This document shows positions 38,181 to 47,216 of a stretch of 64,000 bases of DNA, piece by piece (the first letter of the stretch is position 1; each line of letters starts with the position of its first letter). Source of the DNA: Hymenobacter baengnokdamensis (GTDB taxonomy: Bacteria > Bacteroidota > Bacteroidia > Cytophagales > Hymenobacteraceae); contig NZ_CP044285.1 in the NCBI RefSeq assembly GCF_008728635.1, positions 1,612,001 through 1,676,000 of the forward strand, written 5' to 3'. A model generated the notes under the pieces. It made no database searches and had not been told where the DNA came from. It saw only the letters and a program-made list of their open reading frames with translations. Made by a program: the position numbers and the translations under genes.

Positions 38181-39891
38181 GCTTCGCCTTCCGGGCCGCG
38201 AAATACGCTGCGGCCTCGTCTACCGACTTGGCGTTAAACGTCATCTCCTTGGTTAGCATACCTTTGCGGCCGGCCAGCACGCCGTAGCGCATATCGGCGT
38301 AGCCGCTGGTGTGGTGGGCATCGGGGTTGATGCTGAGCTGCACGCCCTGGGCCAGCGCATAGCGCACCCAGCGCCAGTCGAGGTCGAGCCGCCAGGGGTT
38401 GGCGTTGATTTCGATAATCACCTGGTGCTGGGCGCAGGCATCAATAACGGCTTTAAAATCAATGGGGTAGCCGGCCCGGCGCAGCAGCAGGCGGCCAGTG
38501 GGGTGGCCCAGCATGGTGGTGTGGGGGTTGGCAATGGCCCGCAGCAGGCGCTCGGTGGCCCGTGCCTCATCCATTTTCAGGTTGGAGTGAATGGAGGCCA
38601 CGATAAAGTCGAACGAATCGCGCAGCGTCTCATCGTAGTCGAGGCTGCCATCGCCCAAGATATCGGCCTCAATTCCCTTAAAAATGCGAAACGGTGCCAG
38701 CTCGGCATTTAGCTCGTCAATTTCGCGCTGCTGCTGGCGCACGCGCTCGGGGCCCAGGCCGTTGGCATAGTGCGCCGCCTGCGAGTGGTCGCAGATACCG
38801 AGGTACTCGTAGCCGGCATCGCGCAGAAAGGTAGCCATCTGGCGCAGCGAGTGGCTGCCGTCGGAGTAGGTGCTGTGGTTGTGCAGCGAGCCGCGCAAGT
38901 CGCTGTCTTGCAGCAAAGCCGGAATTTTATGCTCGGCGGCCAGCTCAATTTCGCCCAGCCCTTCCCGTAGCTCAGGCGCTATATATTGCAAGCCTGCTTT
39001 TTCGTACAGCGCCTCTTCACTGGCAAAGCGCTCACGCTTAGCCCACTGCCGCAGCGTGTTTGGCTGGCCGGGACCGGCCTGGGGCAGCGCGGTAGTCAGG
39101 TGCGCGTCGTTGCCGGTGGCTACAAAAAGCTGATTGATAAAGTCTTCGGGCGCTGTCAGGCGTACCGTTACGCCCACGCCCGAATCGGTAGCCGTGCCGC
39201 ACCAGGCCCAGGGGCCCGAGCGGCGCACCTCGTGCCGCAGGCCGGGGGCCGCATTGAGCAGCGCGTGGATGGGGGAGGGGTCGGGGGTAGCCACGATAAT
39301 TTCCACTGTCTCCACAATTTCGAGGGCGCGGCGTACTTCGCCGGCCGCGGCCGCCGCCGTCACGCCCGGCACCTGGCGCAGGTGCTCGAGGAGGGTATTA
39401 GCCAGCTCTTCCGCCTGCGAAAAAAGCAGCTTGCCCGCGCTTTGGTCCGTAAATTCGAGGGCGGCCAGCAGGGTTTCCTGGGTTTTGGCCCCAAAGCCTT
39501 TAAGCTTGGCTACGAGGCCGGCTTCCGCAGCCTCGCGCAGCTGGTCGGGGCTCTCAATGCCCGCGTCGCGCCACAGCGCCCGCACCTTTTTGGGGCCGAT
39601 ACCTTTGATATTCAGAAGCTCGACTACCCCGGCGGGTGTACTGTCGAGCAGGCGCTGCAGTTCCTCAAACGTGCCCGTGTCGAGCAGCTCCGCTACTTTG
39701 GCGGCCTGGGTCTTGCTCAGGCCGGTGCGGTCGGGCAGCCCCGCGCGCTCTATCTCCGACACCGGAAACTCCAGCTGCTCCAGGGCCGTGACAGTGCCCT
39801 CGTACGCCCTGATTTTAAATGGGTTTTCGTCGTGCAGCTCCATGAGTTGAGCCGTGAGCCGGAAGGCTTTAATAAGGGCGCGGTTATCCAT
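38176..39891 (-). CDS. polX: PolX-like DNA polymerase/PHP phosphoesterase, polymerase site degenerate
   Basis: 571 residues. N-terminal 8-kDa-like and fingers helix-hairpin-helix regions (LLNIKGIGPKKV, LVAKLKGFGAKTQ), a palm, and a C-terminal PHP domain with HNHSTYSDGS (337-346), GICDHSQAAHYANGL, EADI and NPDAHHT metal ligands. Bacterial PolX fills gaps and has 3'-5' exonuclease activity in the PHP domain. In the palm the usual GDxD pair reads E194-T195-V196-E197, so the first carboxylate is missing and polymerase activity is doubtful while the PHP site looks intact. The gene is divergent from the lipoprotein at 40067. Confidence 0.9.
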   Translation of the reverse strand: MDNRALIKAFRLTAQLMELHDENPFKIRAYEGTVTALEQLEFPVSEIERAGLPDRTGLSKTQAAKVAELLDTGTFEELQRLLDSTPAGVVELLNIKGIGPKKVRALWRDAGIESPDQLREAAEAGLVAKLKGFGAKTQETLLAALEFTDQSAGKLLFSQAEELANTLLEHLRQVPGVTAAAAAGEVRRALEIVETVEIIVATPDPSPIHALLNAAPGLRHEVRRSGPWAWCGTATDSGVGVTVRLTAPEDFINQLFVATGNDAHLTTALPQAGPGQPNTLRQWAKRERFASEEALYEKAGLQYIAPELREGLGEIELAAEHKIPALLQDSDLRGSLHNHSTYSDGSHSLRQMATFLRDAGYEYLGICDHSQAAHYANGLGPERVRQQQREIDELNAELAPFRIFKGIEADILGDGSLDYDETLRDSFDFIVASIHSNLKMDEARATERLLRAIANPHTTMLGHPTGRLLLRRAGYPIDFKAVIDACAQHQVIIEINANPWRLDLDWRWVRYALAQGVQLSINPDAHHTSGYADMRYGVLAGRKGMLTKEMTFNAKSVDEAAAYFAARKAKL

Positions 39892-40066
39892 TGCGAGCTT
39901 TGCGGAGTGCGTTGTTCGTTACCCGTTATTCGTTGAGCAGCCCGCTGATAAGCCAGTTGCTGACAACGAACAACTGCCAACAGGCAACGAAAAAAGAGTT
40001 ACTGAAACCAAAAGTACGGCCCAACCCTGCGGTGGGATGCCCAAAATGCGCGTACTATTGCCCGCT

Positions 40067-40516
40067 ATGTTGTCATTGAAACGTCTGCGGCTGCCAGGCG
40101 GCGTGCTGCTGGCCCTGCTGGCCGCCTGCCAGCCCCACCATCCAAGCGGGCTGCCGGGCGGCTCGCTGGCAGCCTTGCAGGGCACCTGGCTGCTGGTGCC
40201 CGAAGCCAGCCGGGCCGATACGCTCACGTACCGGCGCAACACGTTTCGCTTTCGTTACCGGCCGGAGGGCCGGCCGGGCTTTAAGCTGGGGCCGGATGGC
40301 CGCTTTGTGCGTTACGACGTGGCCCCCGGCGGCGGGCTGCTGGCTCAGGAGGGCACCTGGACCGAAACCACCACCGGCCATCTGCTTATTCACTTGCCCG
40401 AGCTGGAGCCCGCCGCGCCCGACTACGAGCTGGAGCTGTTGGCCTATAAGCAGGGGGTGCTGATGCTGCGCCGCCTGAGCGAGCGGCCGGCCATCGAGAT
40501 TATTCGCCATCCCTGA
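40067..40516 (+). CDS. hypothetical lipoprotein
   Basis: 149 residues from ATG 40067; ATG 40046 is possible, and the frame is open far upstream across the PolX start, which I reject. The hydrophobic segment ends in lipobox LLAAC. The mature domain resembles a small lipocalin-like or META-like barrel (LAALQGTWLLVPEASRADTLTYRRNTFRF, then FVRYDVAPGGGLLAQEGTWTE), as in Bacteroidota proteins that start with a GTW motif. TACTATTG ends six bases before the ATG. Function unknown. Confidence 0.65.
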   Translation: MLSLKRLRLPGGVLLALLAACQPHHPSGLPGGSLAALQGTWLLVPEASRADTLTYRRNTFRFRYRPEGRPGFKLGPDGRFVRYDVAPGGGLLAQEGTWTETTTGHLLIHLPELEPAAPDYELELLAYKQGVLMLRRLSERPAIEIIRHP

Positions 40517-40563
40517 GCCTTGCCCGCCGGCCCGGCCTGTACCGACCTGTACCGGCTTATACC

Positions 40564-40571
40564 GACCTTTG
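40564..40571 (+). promoter_or_regulatory. -7-like box before EVE gene
   Basis: GACCTTTG ends five bases before the ATG at 40577. The bases before it repeat a TACCG unit three times (40540-40563). Confidence 0.3.
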
Positions 40572-40576
40572 TGGGC

Positions 40577-40984
40577 ATGAATCACTGGCTCGTTAAATCC
40601 GAACCCGAAGCGTATTCCTGGGCCGATTTTGTGCGCGACGGCGGCACCGACTGGACGGGCGTGCGCAACTACCAGGCCCGCAACAACCTGCAAGCCATGC
40701 AGCCCGGCGACCTGGCCCTGTTTTATCACAGCGTGAGCGAAAAGGCCGTGGTAGGGGTGGCCATCGTCCATGCCGCCCACCGGCCCGATACCACCGCCGA
40801 GGCCGGCAGCCCCTGGGTGGCGGTGCACCTGCGGCCCCATGTACCCCTGAGCCGCCCCGTATCGTTAGCGGCGCTGAAGGCCGAGCCCCGGCTGGCCCAG
40901 CTGGCCCTGCTGCGCCAGTCGCGTTTATCGGTCACGCCCGTGCGGCCCGAAGAGTTTGACCTGGTGCTGGGGCTGAGCGAATAA
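40577..40984 (+). CDS. EVE domain-containing protein
   Basis: 135 residues. MNHWLVKSEPEAYSWADF, WTGVRNYQARNNLQAMQPGDLALFYHS and VVGVAIV are the signature of the EVE (PUA-like) fold, a small domain that in other contexts reads modified bases in DNA or RNA. It is here a single-domain protein of the usual length. The ATG at 40577 fits the family start; the open frame upstream to 40520 is leader. No restriction genes are adjacent. Confidence 0.92.
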   Translation: MNHWLVKSEPEAYSWADFVRDGGTDWTGVRNYQARNNLQAMQPGDLALFYHSVSEKAVVGVAIVHAAHRPDTTAEAGSPWVAVHLRPHVPLSRPVSLAALKAEPRLAQLALLRQSRLSVTPVRPEEFDLVLGLSE

Positions 40985-41122
40985 GCCCGCTTGCTGGAGC
41001 TGAAGCAAGCCGGAGAAAAATTAGTTGTCCGGCTCGCTTTACCCTTCTATTCCGCAGCGGCTTGCTTATCTTCGTAAAGGCCCGCCACCAATCTGGCGCG
41101 GGGTTGCGTTGCGGAATTAGCT

Positions 41123-42730
41123 ATGAAACACCTCTTCGCTACAGTGCTGAGCTGCTTGCCCTTACTGGTAGCGGCTCAACGGCCGGTGCCGCCCCCGCCC
41201 GATGCCCCGGCCCAGCTGGCCCGCACCGAGCTGCTGCTCGACCCGGCCAACGATGAGGTGCAGGTGCAGCCCCTGCCCGCCGATACGGCCGTGGTAGTGC
41301 TGATACGCCACGAAGCGCCCGGTATTCGCAAGCAGCCAAGCTACGTGCTGCAGCAATACGGCGCCAACCTGCACCTGCGCCGCGAAACGCCCGTCGAGAT
41401 ACCCGCCGGGTTTGAGGTGCAGCGCCTGTGCGCCGAGCCGGGCATCGCCTACGCCCTGTTTCGCAACCCTGATGTATCGGGCCGCTTGCTGGTAGTAGCC
41501 TACGATGCGCACGGCGGGCAGGTGCACGTGCAGCCCTTCGATACCAAGCTCAGCCGCGAGGTAGTGGGCCTTAAGGCCATGGCTGGCCGGCTGCTGGTTA
41601 ATGTGACGCTTGCCGACCAGCTGCACCAAACCGTGCTGCTGCTCGATGTTGCCAGTGGGCAGTTTCAGTTTTTGCCCGCACTCTACGAGCCCCTTGATAC
41701 GGAGCTGACCAGCGTAGCCGACCGCCCGGCCGGCCGCGCCGAGTTTGTGCTCAGCCAGAGCAACGGCCGCAAGCAGCGCCTGTTGCTCAAGCGCCTTTCG
41801 GCCGAGCAGGGCCAGGTGCTCAACTCCGAAATGGTGCAGACCGAGAGTGAGCGCAGCTTGCTCACGGCCCAGCTTAGCCCGCTCGAAGACACTACTACGC
41901 GCCTGCTGGCCGGCACCTACGGCCTGCGCGACCTGCGCTACGCGCAAGGACTATTTGCCACCGACCTTACCAGGCGGGCAACCCCCGCCCCCGACGACCA
42001 CCCGGCCTTGCGCTTCTACGATTTTAAGCGCTTCCGGCATTTCTTCGATTACCTGGCGCCAAACCACTCGGCGCGGCTACAGGCCCGCGCGGCCCGGCGC
42101 GAGGCCCGCAAGGCCAGCCCTTTGCGCTGGCACTATCACCTGCTGCTGCACGAGCTGCTGCCCCAGCCCGACGGCGGCTATACCCTGGTGGCCGAGGTGT
42201 ATAACCCTCAGTATAGCTATTCGACCTATGGCAACATGATGCTTAACCCGTATAGCCTGCCTGGGCACAACTCCTACAGCCCCTACAATGGCTTCGGGCC
42301 CTATAATCGTTATGGCGGGTCGAACCGCTCTTTTACGGGCTTTCGTACGTCGCACGTACTGGTTTGCGGGTTCGATAAGCGTGGCAATCTATTGTGGGAT
42401 AATAACTTCGTGCTCAGTGACGATGTAGTGCGCTCGGAGCTTGAAGAAGCCGTGCAGGCCCTGGCCCTGGCCGATGGCCATTTGGTACTGGCCTACCTGC
42501 TCGACAATGAGCTGCACTATAAGCGCATCAGCCAGAGCGAGCCCAGCGCAAACGACAGCAAGGTAGAGCTGCTCACCTCCACCGGCGCGCCCGAAAAAGT
42601 AACCGAAGTGCGCCAGCCTGAGTTGATGCCCTGGGCCAACAATACCTTTGTAGCCAGTGGCTTTCAGCGTATTAAACCCGGGCACGCCTCCGAGCGGCAG
42701 GTTTTTTTTCTGCAGCTAGTGCAGTTTTAA
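41123..42730 (+). CDS. hypothetical exported protein
   Basis: 535 residues with a signal peptide (MKHLFATVLSCLPLLVAAQ). The mature protein alternates short strands and looks like a beta-rich, propeller-like fold. Between about residues 355 and 400 there is a Tyr/Asn/Gly/Ser/Pro-rich segment (NPQYSYSTYGNMMLNPY, YSPYNGFGPYNRYGG), after which the beta pattern resumes (VLVCGFDKRGNLLWDNNF). No cysteine pattern or sorting domain is seen. I recognise no family; it stands alone between the EVE and RNase HII genes. Confidence 0.75.
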   Translation: MKHLFATVLSCLPLLVAAQRPVPPPPDAPAQLARTELLLDPANDEVQVQPLPADTAVVVLIRHEAPGIRKQPSYVLQQYGANLHLRRETPVEIPAGFEVQRLCAEPGIAYALFRNPDVSGRLLVVAYDAHGGQVHVQPFDTKLSREVVGLKAMAGRLLVNVTLADQLHQTVLLLDVASGQFQFLPALYEPLDTELTSVADRPAGRAEFVLSQSNGRKQRLLLKRLSAEQGQVLNSEMVQTESERSLLTAQLSPLEDTTTRLLAGTYGLRDLRYAQGLFATDLTRRATPAPDDHPALRFYDFKRFRHFFDYLAPNHSARLQARAARREARKASPLRWHYHLLLHELLPQPDGGYTLVAEVYNPQYSYSTYGNMMLNPYSLPGHNSYSPYNGFGPYNRYGGSNRSFTGFRTSHVLVCGFDKRGNLLWDNNFVLSDDVVRSELEEAVQALALADGHLVLAYLLDNELHYKRISQSEPSANDSKVELLTSTGAPEKVTEVRQPELMPWANNTFVASGFQRIKPGHASERQVFFLQLVQF

Positions 42731-42823
42731 CGTTGGCCGCCCGCAGGCTTCGGCAAGGGTAGCGCGGCCCAGGCCCAGGATGGAGGCGAGCCTTTGCCGA
42801 CCTTTGCGGCTGGTTCTGGCTCA

Positions 42824-42831
42824 TTGCTTTG
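42824..42831 (+). promoter_or_regulatory. -7-like box before rnhB
   Basis: TTGCTTTG ends four bases before the ATG at 42836; a second box, GACCTTTG, lies upstream at 42799-42806. Confidence 0.3.
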
Positions 42832-42835
42832 TACT

Positions 42836-43453
42836 ATGTCATCCATCGTTTCCCGGTCTGCCGCTACTATTTCGCCCGGCTTGCTGGCTACCCACACCGG
42901 TCATCCGCACGAGGCTGGCCTCGATGAAGCCGGGCGCGGTTGCCTGGCCGGGCCGGTTTTTGCGGCGGCCGTTATCCTGCCGCCCGATTTTAACCCGCCT
43001 TTTCTCAACGACTCGAAGCAGCTAACGCCGCGTCGGCGCGAGGTGCTGCGCGAGGCTATCTGCGCCGAGGCGGTAGCCTGGGCAGTGGGCTCGGCTACCA
43101 TAGAAGAAATAGAAACGCATAATATAGCGCAGGCGAGCTATCTGGCTATGCACCGGGCAGTGGCCGCCCTGCACGTACCAGCTGCGCACCTGCTCGTCGA
43201 CGGCAACCGGTTTCGGCCCTATCCGGGGGTGGCACATACCTGCGCCGTGGGCGGCGATGGCCGCTACCGCCACATTGCCGCCGCGTCGGTGCTGGCCAAA
43301 ACCTTTCGCGACGCGCACATGCTGGAGCTGGACAGGGAATTTCCGCACTATGGCTGGGCCCGGAATGCAGGCTATCCTACAGCGGCCCACCGCACGGCGC
43401 TGCGTGAGCACGGCCCCACGCGGCACCACCGCATGGGCTTTAGATTATTATAA
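42836..43453 (+). CDS. rnhB: ribonuclease HII
   Basis: 205 residues from ATG 42836. HEAGLDEAGRGCLAGPVFAAAVIL contains the catalytic D30-E31 pair; LNDSKQLTPRRRE, LLVDGNRF and YRHIAAASVLAKTFRD complete the RNase HII signature. The enzyme cuts the RNA strand of RNA-DNA hybrids and single ribonucleotides in DNA. The in-frame TTG at 42794 is rejected, as it lies in the promoter-like stretch. A short A+T-only tract (43452-43490) separates it from the convergent response regulator. Confidence 0.95.
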   Translation: MSSIVSRSAATISPGLLATHTGHPHEAGLDEAGRGCLAGPVFAAAVILPPDFNPPFLNDSKQLTPRRREVLREAICAEAVAWAVGSATIEEIETHNIAQASYLAMHRAVAALHVPAAHLLVDGNRFRPYPGVAHTCAVGGDGRYRHIAAASVLAKTFRDAHMLELDREFPHYGWARNAGYPTAAHRTALREHGPTRHHRMGFRLL

Positions 43454-43489
43454 ATATAATATATATTAAAAATATTATCAATATAATAT

Positions 43490-43948
43490 TTATTCGTTAT
43501 TCTTCATCTTGAGCAAATCGAGAAACAGGCTGAAGCTGTCTACCGTGCCCCCACCCTCGCTGCCAAAGGAGTCGAAGGTGAGCGGCTTGATAATATAGCC
43601 GCTGATGCCCAGGTCGCTGGCCCCGATACGGTCTGTATCCAGGTCCGAAGTGGTCATGACGAATACGGTCAGGTCTTTAAACTCAGGGTCGGCCCGTAAA
43701 ATCTTGAGCATTTCCAGGCCATTGAGCCGCGGCATATTTAAGTCAAGCATCACCAGGCTGGGGCGACTTATTTTGGTTTCGCCATTTTCGCCGCGCAGCA
43801 GGTTCAGGGCCTCCCGGCCGTTGCGGGCATGGATTAGCGGTACGGTAATATTCTGCTTGCGAAGCTCCCGCTGTACATTCATGACGTCCATCTGGTCGTC
43901 TTCTACAAGTAGGATGCTAGGCGCTGCAGGCGAGGAAAGGGGGGGCAT
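43490..43948 (-). CDS. single-domain response regulator (Rcp1-type)
   Basis: 152 residues from the ATG at 43946-43948: ILLVEDDQMDVMNVQREL with acidic pair E16-D17-D18, phosphoacceptor D69 (LVMLDLNMPRLNG), T in MTTSDLDTDR and K in YIIKPLTF. No output domain. The DQMD and NVQREL features are those of regulators paired with phytochrome-like kinases in Bacteroidota. It lies 75 bp after the histidine kinase gene on the same strand and is its probable phosphorylation target. Confidence 0.9.
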   Translation of the reverse strand: MPPLSSPAAPSILLVEDDQMDVMNVQRELRKQNITVPLIHARNGREALNLLRGENGETKISRPSLVMLDLNMPRLNGLEMLKILRADPEFKDLTVFVMTTSDLDTDRIGASDLGISGYIIKPLTFDSFGSEGGGTVDSFSLFLDLLKMKNNE

Positions 43949-44023
43949 GAGTAGTGAAGAAGGCAGGCTTACCAAAATAGGGGTTCTCTATTAACGGTAA
44001 AAAAGACGTGAAGGATGCTTGAA

Positions 44024-45583
44024 TTAGGTAGCCAGCGCCTTTAGCTGGCCAGCGGGTACGGCCTTTATGGTGCCTGAGCTGGGCTTGGCGACGGGTTTTT
44101 TAGGCCAGGTAAAGAAGAAGGTAGCGCCCTTTCCCTCGGCCGACTCGACCCAGATGCGGCCGCCCTGCCGCTCCACAATTTTTTTGACGATGGCCAGCCC
44201 TACGCCCGTACTTTCAAGGGTGTCGCGCTCGACCAGCGTTTGAAAAATGACGAAAATGCGCTCGTGGTATTCCGGCGCAATGCCGGGGCCATCGTCCTGC
44301 ACCGAAAAGCGGTAGAAGCTGTCGTTCAGGTCTTCGCAGCCGATGCGCAGCGTGCCGGTTTCGGGATGGTCGTGGTACTTGATAGCGTTGGAAATCAAGT
44401 TGGTAAAAACTTGTTGCAGCTGCGTGCGGTTGGTTGGCAGCGTAGGCAGAAAGAAGGGCAGCTCCAGGTGCATACCTTCGGGCAGGCCCACCGTGTCGGT
44501 AATTTCGCGGAGCAGCTGCCGCACAAATACGGCCTCGTTGGCTTCGGCCACCCGGCCCACCCGCGCCAGGTCCAGAATGCCCGTAATGAGGTTTTCCATG
44601 CGGTGAACCCGCTGGCGCATCAACCCCAGAAACTCTTGGATGTGGGGCGGCAGGGTGTCTTTGCCCATGTCTTCCTCAATCCAGCGCGAGGCGCTTTCAA
44701 TGCCGCGCAGCGGCGCCTTCAGGTCATGCGATACTACGTAGGCAAACTGGTCCAGCTCCTGGTTGCGGCCCTCGAGCTGGCTGATGTTCTGGTCGATAGT
44801 CCGGGCCATGGTATTGAGCGCCGCCGTCAGTTCGCTCACTTCATCATGTTCATTATCTAGCAGCTGCATCTTGTAGTCGCCATCGGCCAGGTGGCGGGCC
44901 ATCTTTATCATGCTGCGCAGGCGGCGCGAGAGCAGGCGGACCAGGTACACGGCCCAAAGCAGGCCAAATACCAGCGCCAGGCCCGTTATCAGGCCCGACA
45001 GTTGCTGGGCGCGGGCGATGCTGCTGGCCAGGCGCTGGCGCTGCTGCTGGCGGCCGGCGTTCTCCGTGGCGTCGAAGTTGGCCATCTGAAAGCGGATAGC
45101 GTCCATTATCTGCTTGCCCGACATCCCCGCGACCAGGCTGCCGTGGGGCATTTCCATCAGGCCGGTTAGCTGCGCATTGCGGTTGTGCACGGCGCGCTTC
45201 TCGCTTATCATCAGGTGCGTATACTCCGACCACTGCCGAAACAGGTGCTCAGTTGTGTCGAGGCGGGCGCGCTGCTGGGGCTCGTCGGCCAGCTCCTGGC
45301 GCAGGGTGTTGAAGCGGTGCAGCAGGTCGCGCTCGCCCGAGTAATAGGGCTGCAGCATCTGCTCATTGCCCAGCAGCAGGTAGCCCCGAAAGCCGGTTTC
45401 CATGTCGATGATGCTCCGTAGCAGCGTAGTGCCATCGGCAGAAGTGCGCTGCGAGGCTTCCATGCGCTGCGAATTGCGCAATACCTGCTCGGCCAGGCGA
45501 TAGTTGACAATTACCACGGCGGCAAATAAGCCCAGCAGCAGTAAGAAGCCGGCAAACAGTTTGGTGGTAAGGTTACTCTTCAT
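44024..45583 (-). CDS. sensor histidine kinase with CHASE3-like sensor and HAMP
   Basis: 519 residues. Membrane helices at about 8-26 and 196-216 enclose a helical CHASE3-type periplasmic domain (TLLRSIIDMETGFRGYLLLGNEQMLQPY). HAMP follows (about 217-270), then a HisKA box VVSHDLKAPLRGIESASRW with H286 and a HATPase domain (NLISNAIKYHD, DDGPGI, GVGLAIVKKIVE). This domain set matches phytochrome-like kinases that signal to Rcp1-type regulators. It ends the middle position of a three-gene operon; the upstream gene is a CZB domain protein. Confidence 0.93.
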   Translation of the reverse strand: MKSNLTTKLFAGFLLLLGLFAAVVIVNYRLAEQVLRNSQRMEASQRTSADGTTLLRSIIDMETGFRGYLLLGNEQMLQPYYSGERDLLHRFNTLRQELADEPQQRARLDTTEHLFRQWSEYTHLMISEKRAVHNRNAQLTGLMEMPHGSLVAGMSGKQIMDAIRFQMANFDATENAGRQQQRQRLASSIARAQQLSGLITGLALVFGLLWAVYLVRLLSRRLRSMIKMARHLADGDYKMQLLDNEHDEVSELTAALNTMARTIDQNISQLEGRNQELDQFAYVVSHDLKAPLRGIESASRWIEEDMGKDTLPPHIQEFLGLMRQRVHRMENLITGILDLARVGRVAEANEAVFVRQLLREITDTVGLPEGMHLELPFFLPTLPTNRTQLQQVFTNLISNAIKYHDHPETGTLRIGCEDLNDSFYRFSVQDDGPGIAPEYHERIFVIFQTLVERDTLESTGVGLAIVKKIVERQGGRIWVESAEGKGATFFFTWPKKPVAKPSSGTIKAVPAGQLKALAT

Positions 45584-45597
45584 GGCTTTCGGGCCTG

Positions 45598-45972
45598 CTA
45601 TTGGGCCCCGGCAGTACGCAGTTTGGCTTCTATAGTTTGGAGCAGCGTGGTAAGGGCATCGGCCAGCGCCTGCACCTCGCCAAAGCCAGCTAGTGCCTCT
45701 TCTCCCCGATTAGCCAAGCGCAGGTCCATGAGGCGGTTAGCCTGCTTATGGATGAGCCGGTGCTGCCGGTCGAGCTCGCTCATTTCGGGCAGGTGATGGT
45801 AAGCTCCCTCGCGGCGCTCCTTTATCCAAACGCCCAGCCCGCACTGCTCGGGGTCGCGCAAGGGGCCTTCTTCCGTACCATTGCCATGCAGGAAAGAGCG
45901 GAGGCGCGCCTTAAAAGAGAAATGCTTAATTAAAGCGGACTCAAAATCCTGTTTGATAGCTTCGGGCGACAT
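45598..45972 (-). CDS. stand-alone CZB (zinc-binding sensor) domain protein
   Basis: 124 residues, almost all one CZB domain: H17, the C44-G-L-G-V-W49 motif, H71 and H75 are the expected zinc ligands. CZB domains are usually attached to chemoreceptors or diguanylate cyclases, where the zinc-thiolate senses zinc or hypochlorous acid. Here the domain is separate and its stop lies 14 bp before the histidine kinase gene, so it may act as a soluble sensor on that kinase. A TACCTTTG box precedes the start by four bases. Confidence 0.88.
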   Translation of the reverse strand: MSPEAIKQDFESALIKHFSFKARLRSFLHGNGTEEGPLRDPEQCGLGVWIKERREGAYHHLPEMSELDRQHRLIHKQANRLMDLRLANRGEEALAGFGEVQALADALTTLLQTIEAKLRTAGAQ

Positions 45973-45976
45973 GGCG

Positions 45977-45984
45977 CAAAGGTA
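45977..45984 (-). promoter_or_regulatory. TAnnTTTG -7-like box before CZB operon
   Basis: On the minus strand TACCTTTG, an exact match to the -7 consensus, ends four bases before the ATG at 45972. Confidence 0.4.
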
Positions 45985-46075
45985 GGCAGCCGGCCGGGGT
46001 ATTGCCTTAGTACGAAGTAGCTTTGCAAGTGCTCAGCCCGGCTGGGTAACTGCTCTGCCCACCCTCGCATTCTTT

Positions 46076-47188
46076 ATGGAAGATACTTCACTTAAAACCG
46101 TTGCGTTGCACGCCACCCACCAGCAGCTGGGGGCCAAAATTGTTCCGTTTGCCGGCTACGCCATGCCCGTGCGCTATTCCTCCGACCTGGAAGAGCACCA
46201 CACGGTGCGCCGGGCGGTAGGCATTTTCGACGTGTCGCATATGGGCGAGTTTCGGGTGCGCGGCCCGCAGGCGCTCGACCTTATTCAGCGCACTACCTCC
46301 AACGATGCCAGTAAGCTGCAGCCCGGCAAGGCCCAATACTCGTGCCTGCCCAATGCCGCAGGCGGCATCGTGGATGACCTGCTGGTGTACATGATGGGCG
46401 ACGAAGACTATTTCCTGGTAGTCAATGCTTCCAATATTGATAAGGACTGGAGCTGGCTGCAACAGCACAACACGAATGGTGCCGAGCTGGAGAATGTCTC
46501 CGACCAGCTGAGCCTCTTTGCGGTGCAGGGCCCGAAGGCCGCCGAGGCACTGCGCGCCCTAACGGAAGTCGACCTGACGGCCATTCCGTACTACAGCTTT
46601 GTAAAAGGGACGTTTGCCGGCGCCCCCGACGTTATTATATCGGCCACGGGCTATACTGGCGCGGGCGGCTTCGAGCTCTACATTCCCAACGAGTATGCTT
46701 CCAGCGTGTGGGATAAGATAATGGAAGCCGGTAAGCCATTCGGTATCAAGCCCATCGGGCTGGGCGCGCGCGATACGCTGCGCCTCGAAATGGGTTTTTG
46801 CCTCTACGGCAACGACATCGACGACACCACGTCGCCCCTCGAAGCGGGCCTGGGCTGGATTACCAAGTTTACCAAAGACTTTACCAACAGTGAAGCCCTC
46901 AAGGCCCAGAAAGCCGCCGGCGTACAGCGCAAGCTCGTGGGCTTTGTGATGGATGGCCCCGGTGGCCTGCCCCGCAGCCACTACCCGCTGGTAGCGGCCA
47001 GCGGCGAAGCCATTGGGGAAGTTACGAGCGGCGGGCAGTCGCCCAGCCTCAGCAAAGGCATTGGCCTGGGCTACGTCAAAACCGAGCTGGCCGCGCCGGG
47101 TACGCAAATCTTCGTGCAGGTGCGCGGCAAAAACCTGCCTGCCACGGTGCATAAGCTGCCGCTGGTGCCCGGTACGGAGGAGGTATAA
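46076..47188 (+). CDS. gcvT: glycine cleavage system T protein (aminomethyltransferase)
   Basis: 370 residues, the family length. [48 protein letters not shown] and [22 protein letters not shown] are GcvT signatures, including the folate-binding region and the Asp-containing loop. It passes the methylene group from the lipoylated H protein to tetrahydrofolate and releases ammonia. The other glycine cleavage genes are not in the window, as is common in Bacteroidota where gcvT stands alone. Confidence 0.96.
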   Translation: MEDTSLKTVALHATHQQLGAKIVPFAGYAMPVRYSSDLEEHHTVRRAVGIFDVSHMGEFRVRGPQALDLIQRTTSNDASKLQPGKAQYSCLPNAAGGIVDDLLVYMMGDEDYFLVVNASNIDKDWSWLQQHNTNGAELENVSDQLSLFAVQGPKAAEALRALTEVDLTAIPYYSFVKGTFAGAPDVIISATGYTGAGGFELYIPNEYASSVWDKIMEAGKPFGIKPIGLGARDTLRLEMGFCLYGNDIDDTTSPLEAGLGWITKFTKDFTNSEALKAQKAAGVQRKLVGFVMDGPGGLPRSHYPLVAASGEAIGEVTSGGQSPSLSKGIGLGYVKTELAAPGTQIFVQVRGKNLPATVHKLPLVPGTEEV

Positions 47189-47216
47189 CACTTCAACAAA
47201 TTCACCACCTTCTATT

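Noticed and set aside
40540..40563. Tandem repeat or CRISPR-like unit before the EVE gene
   Set aside because: Only three short TACCG-type units, with no spacers or cas genes.
44024..45583. True bacteriophytochrome kinase
   Set aside because: Kinase core is of the phytochrome-associated type, but there are no PAS-GAF-PHY light-sensing domains; the sensor is a CHASE3-like periplasmic domain.
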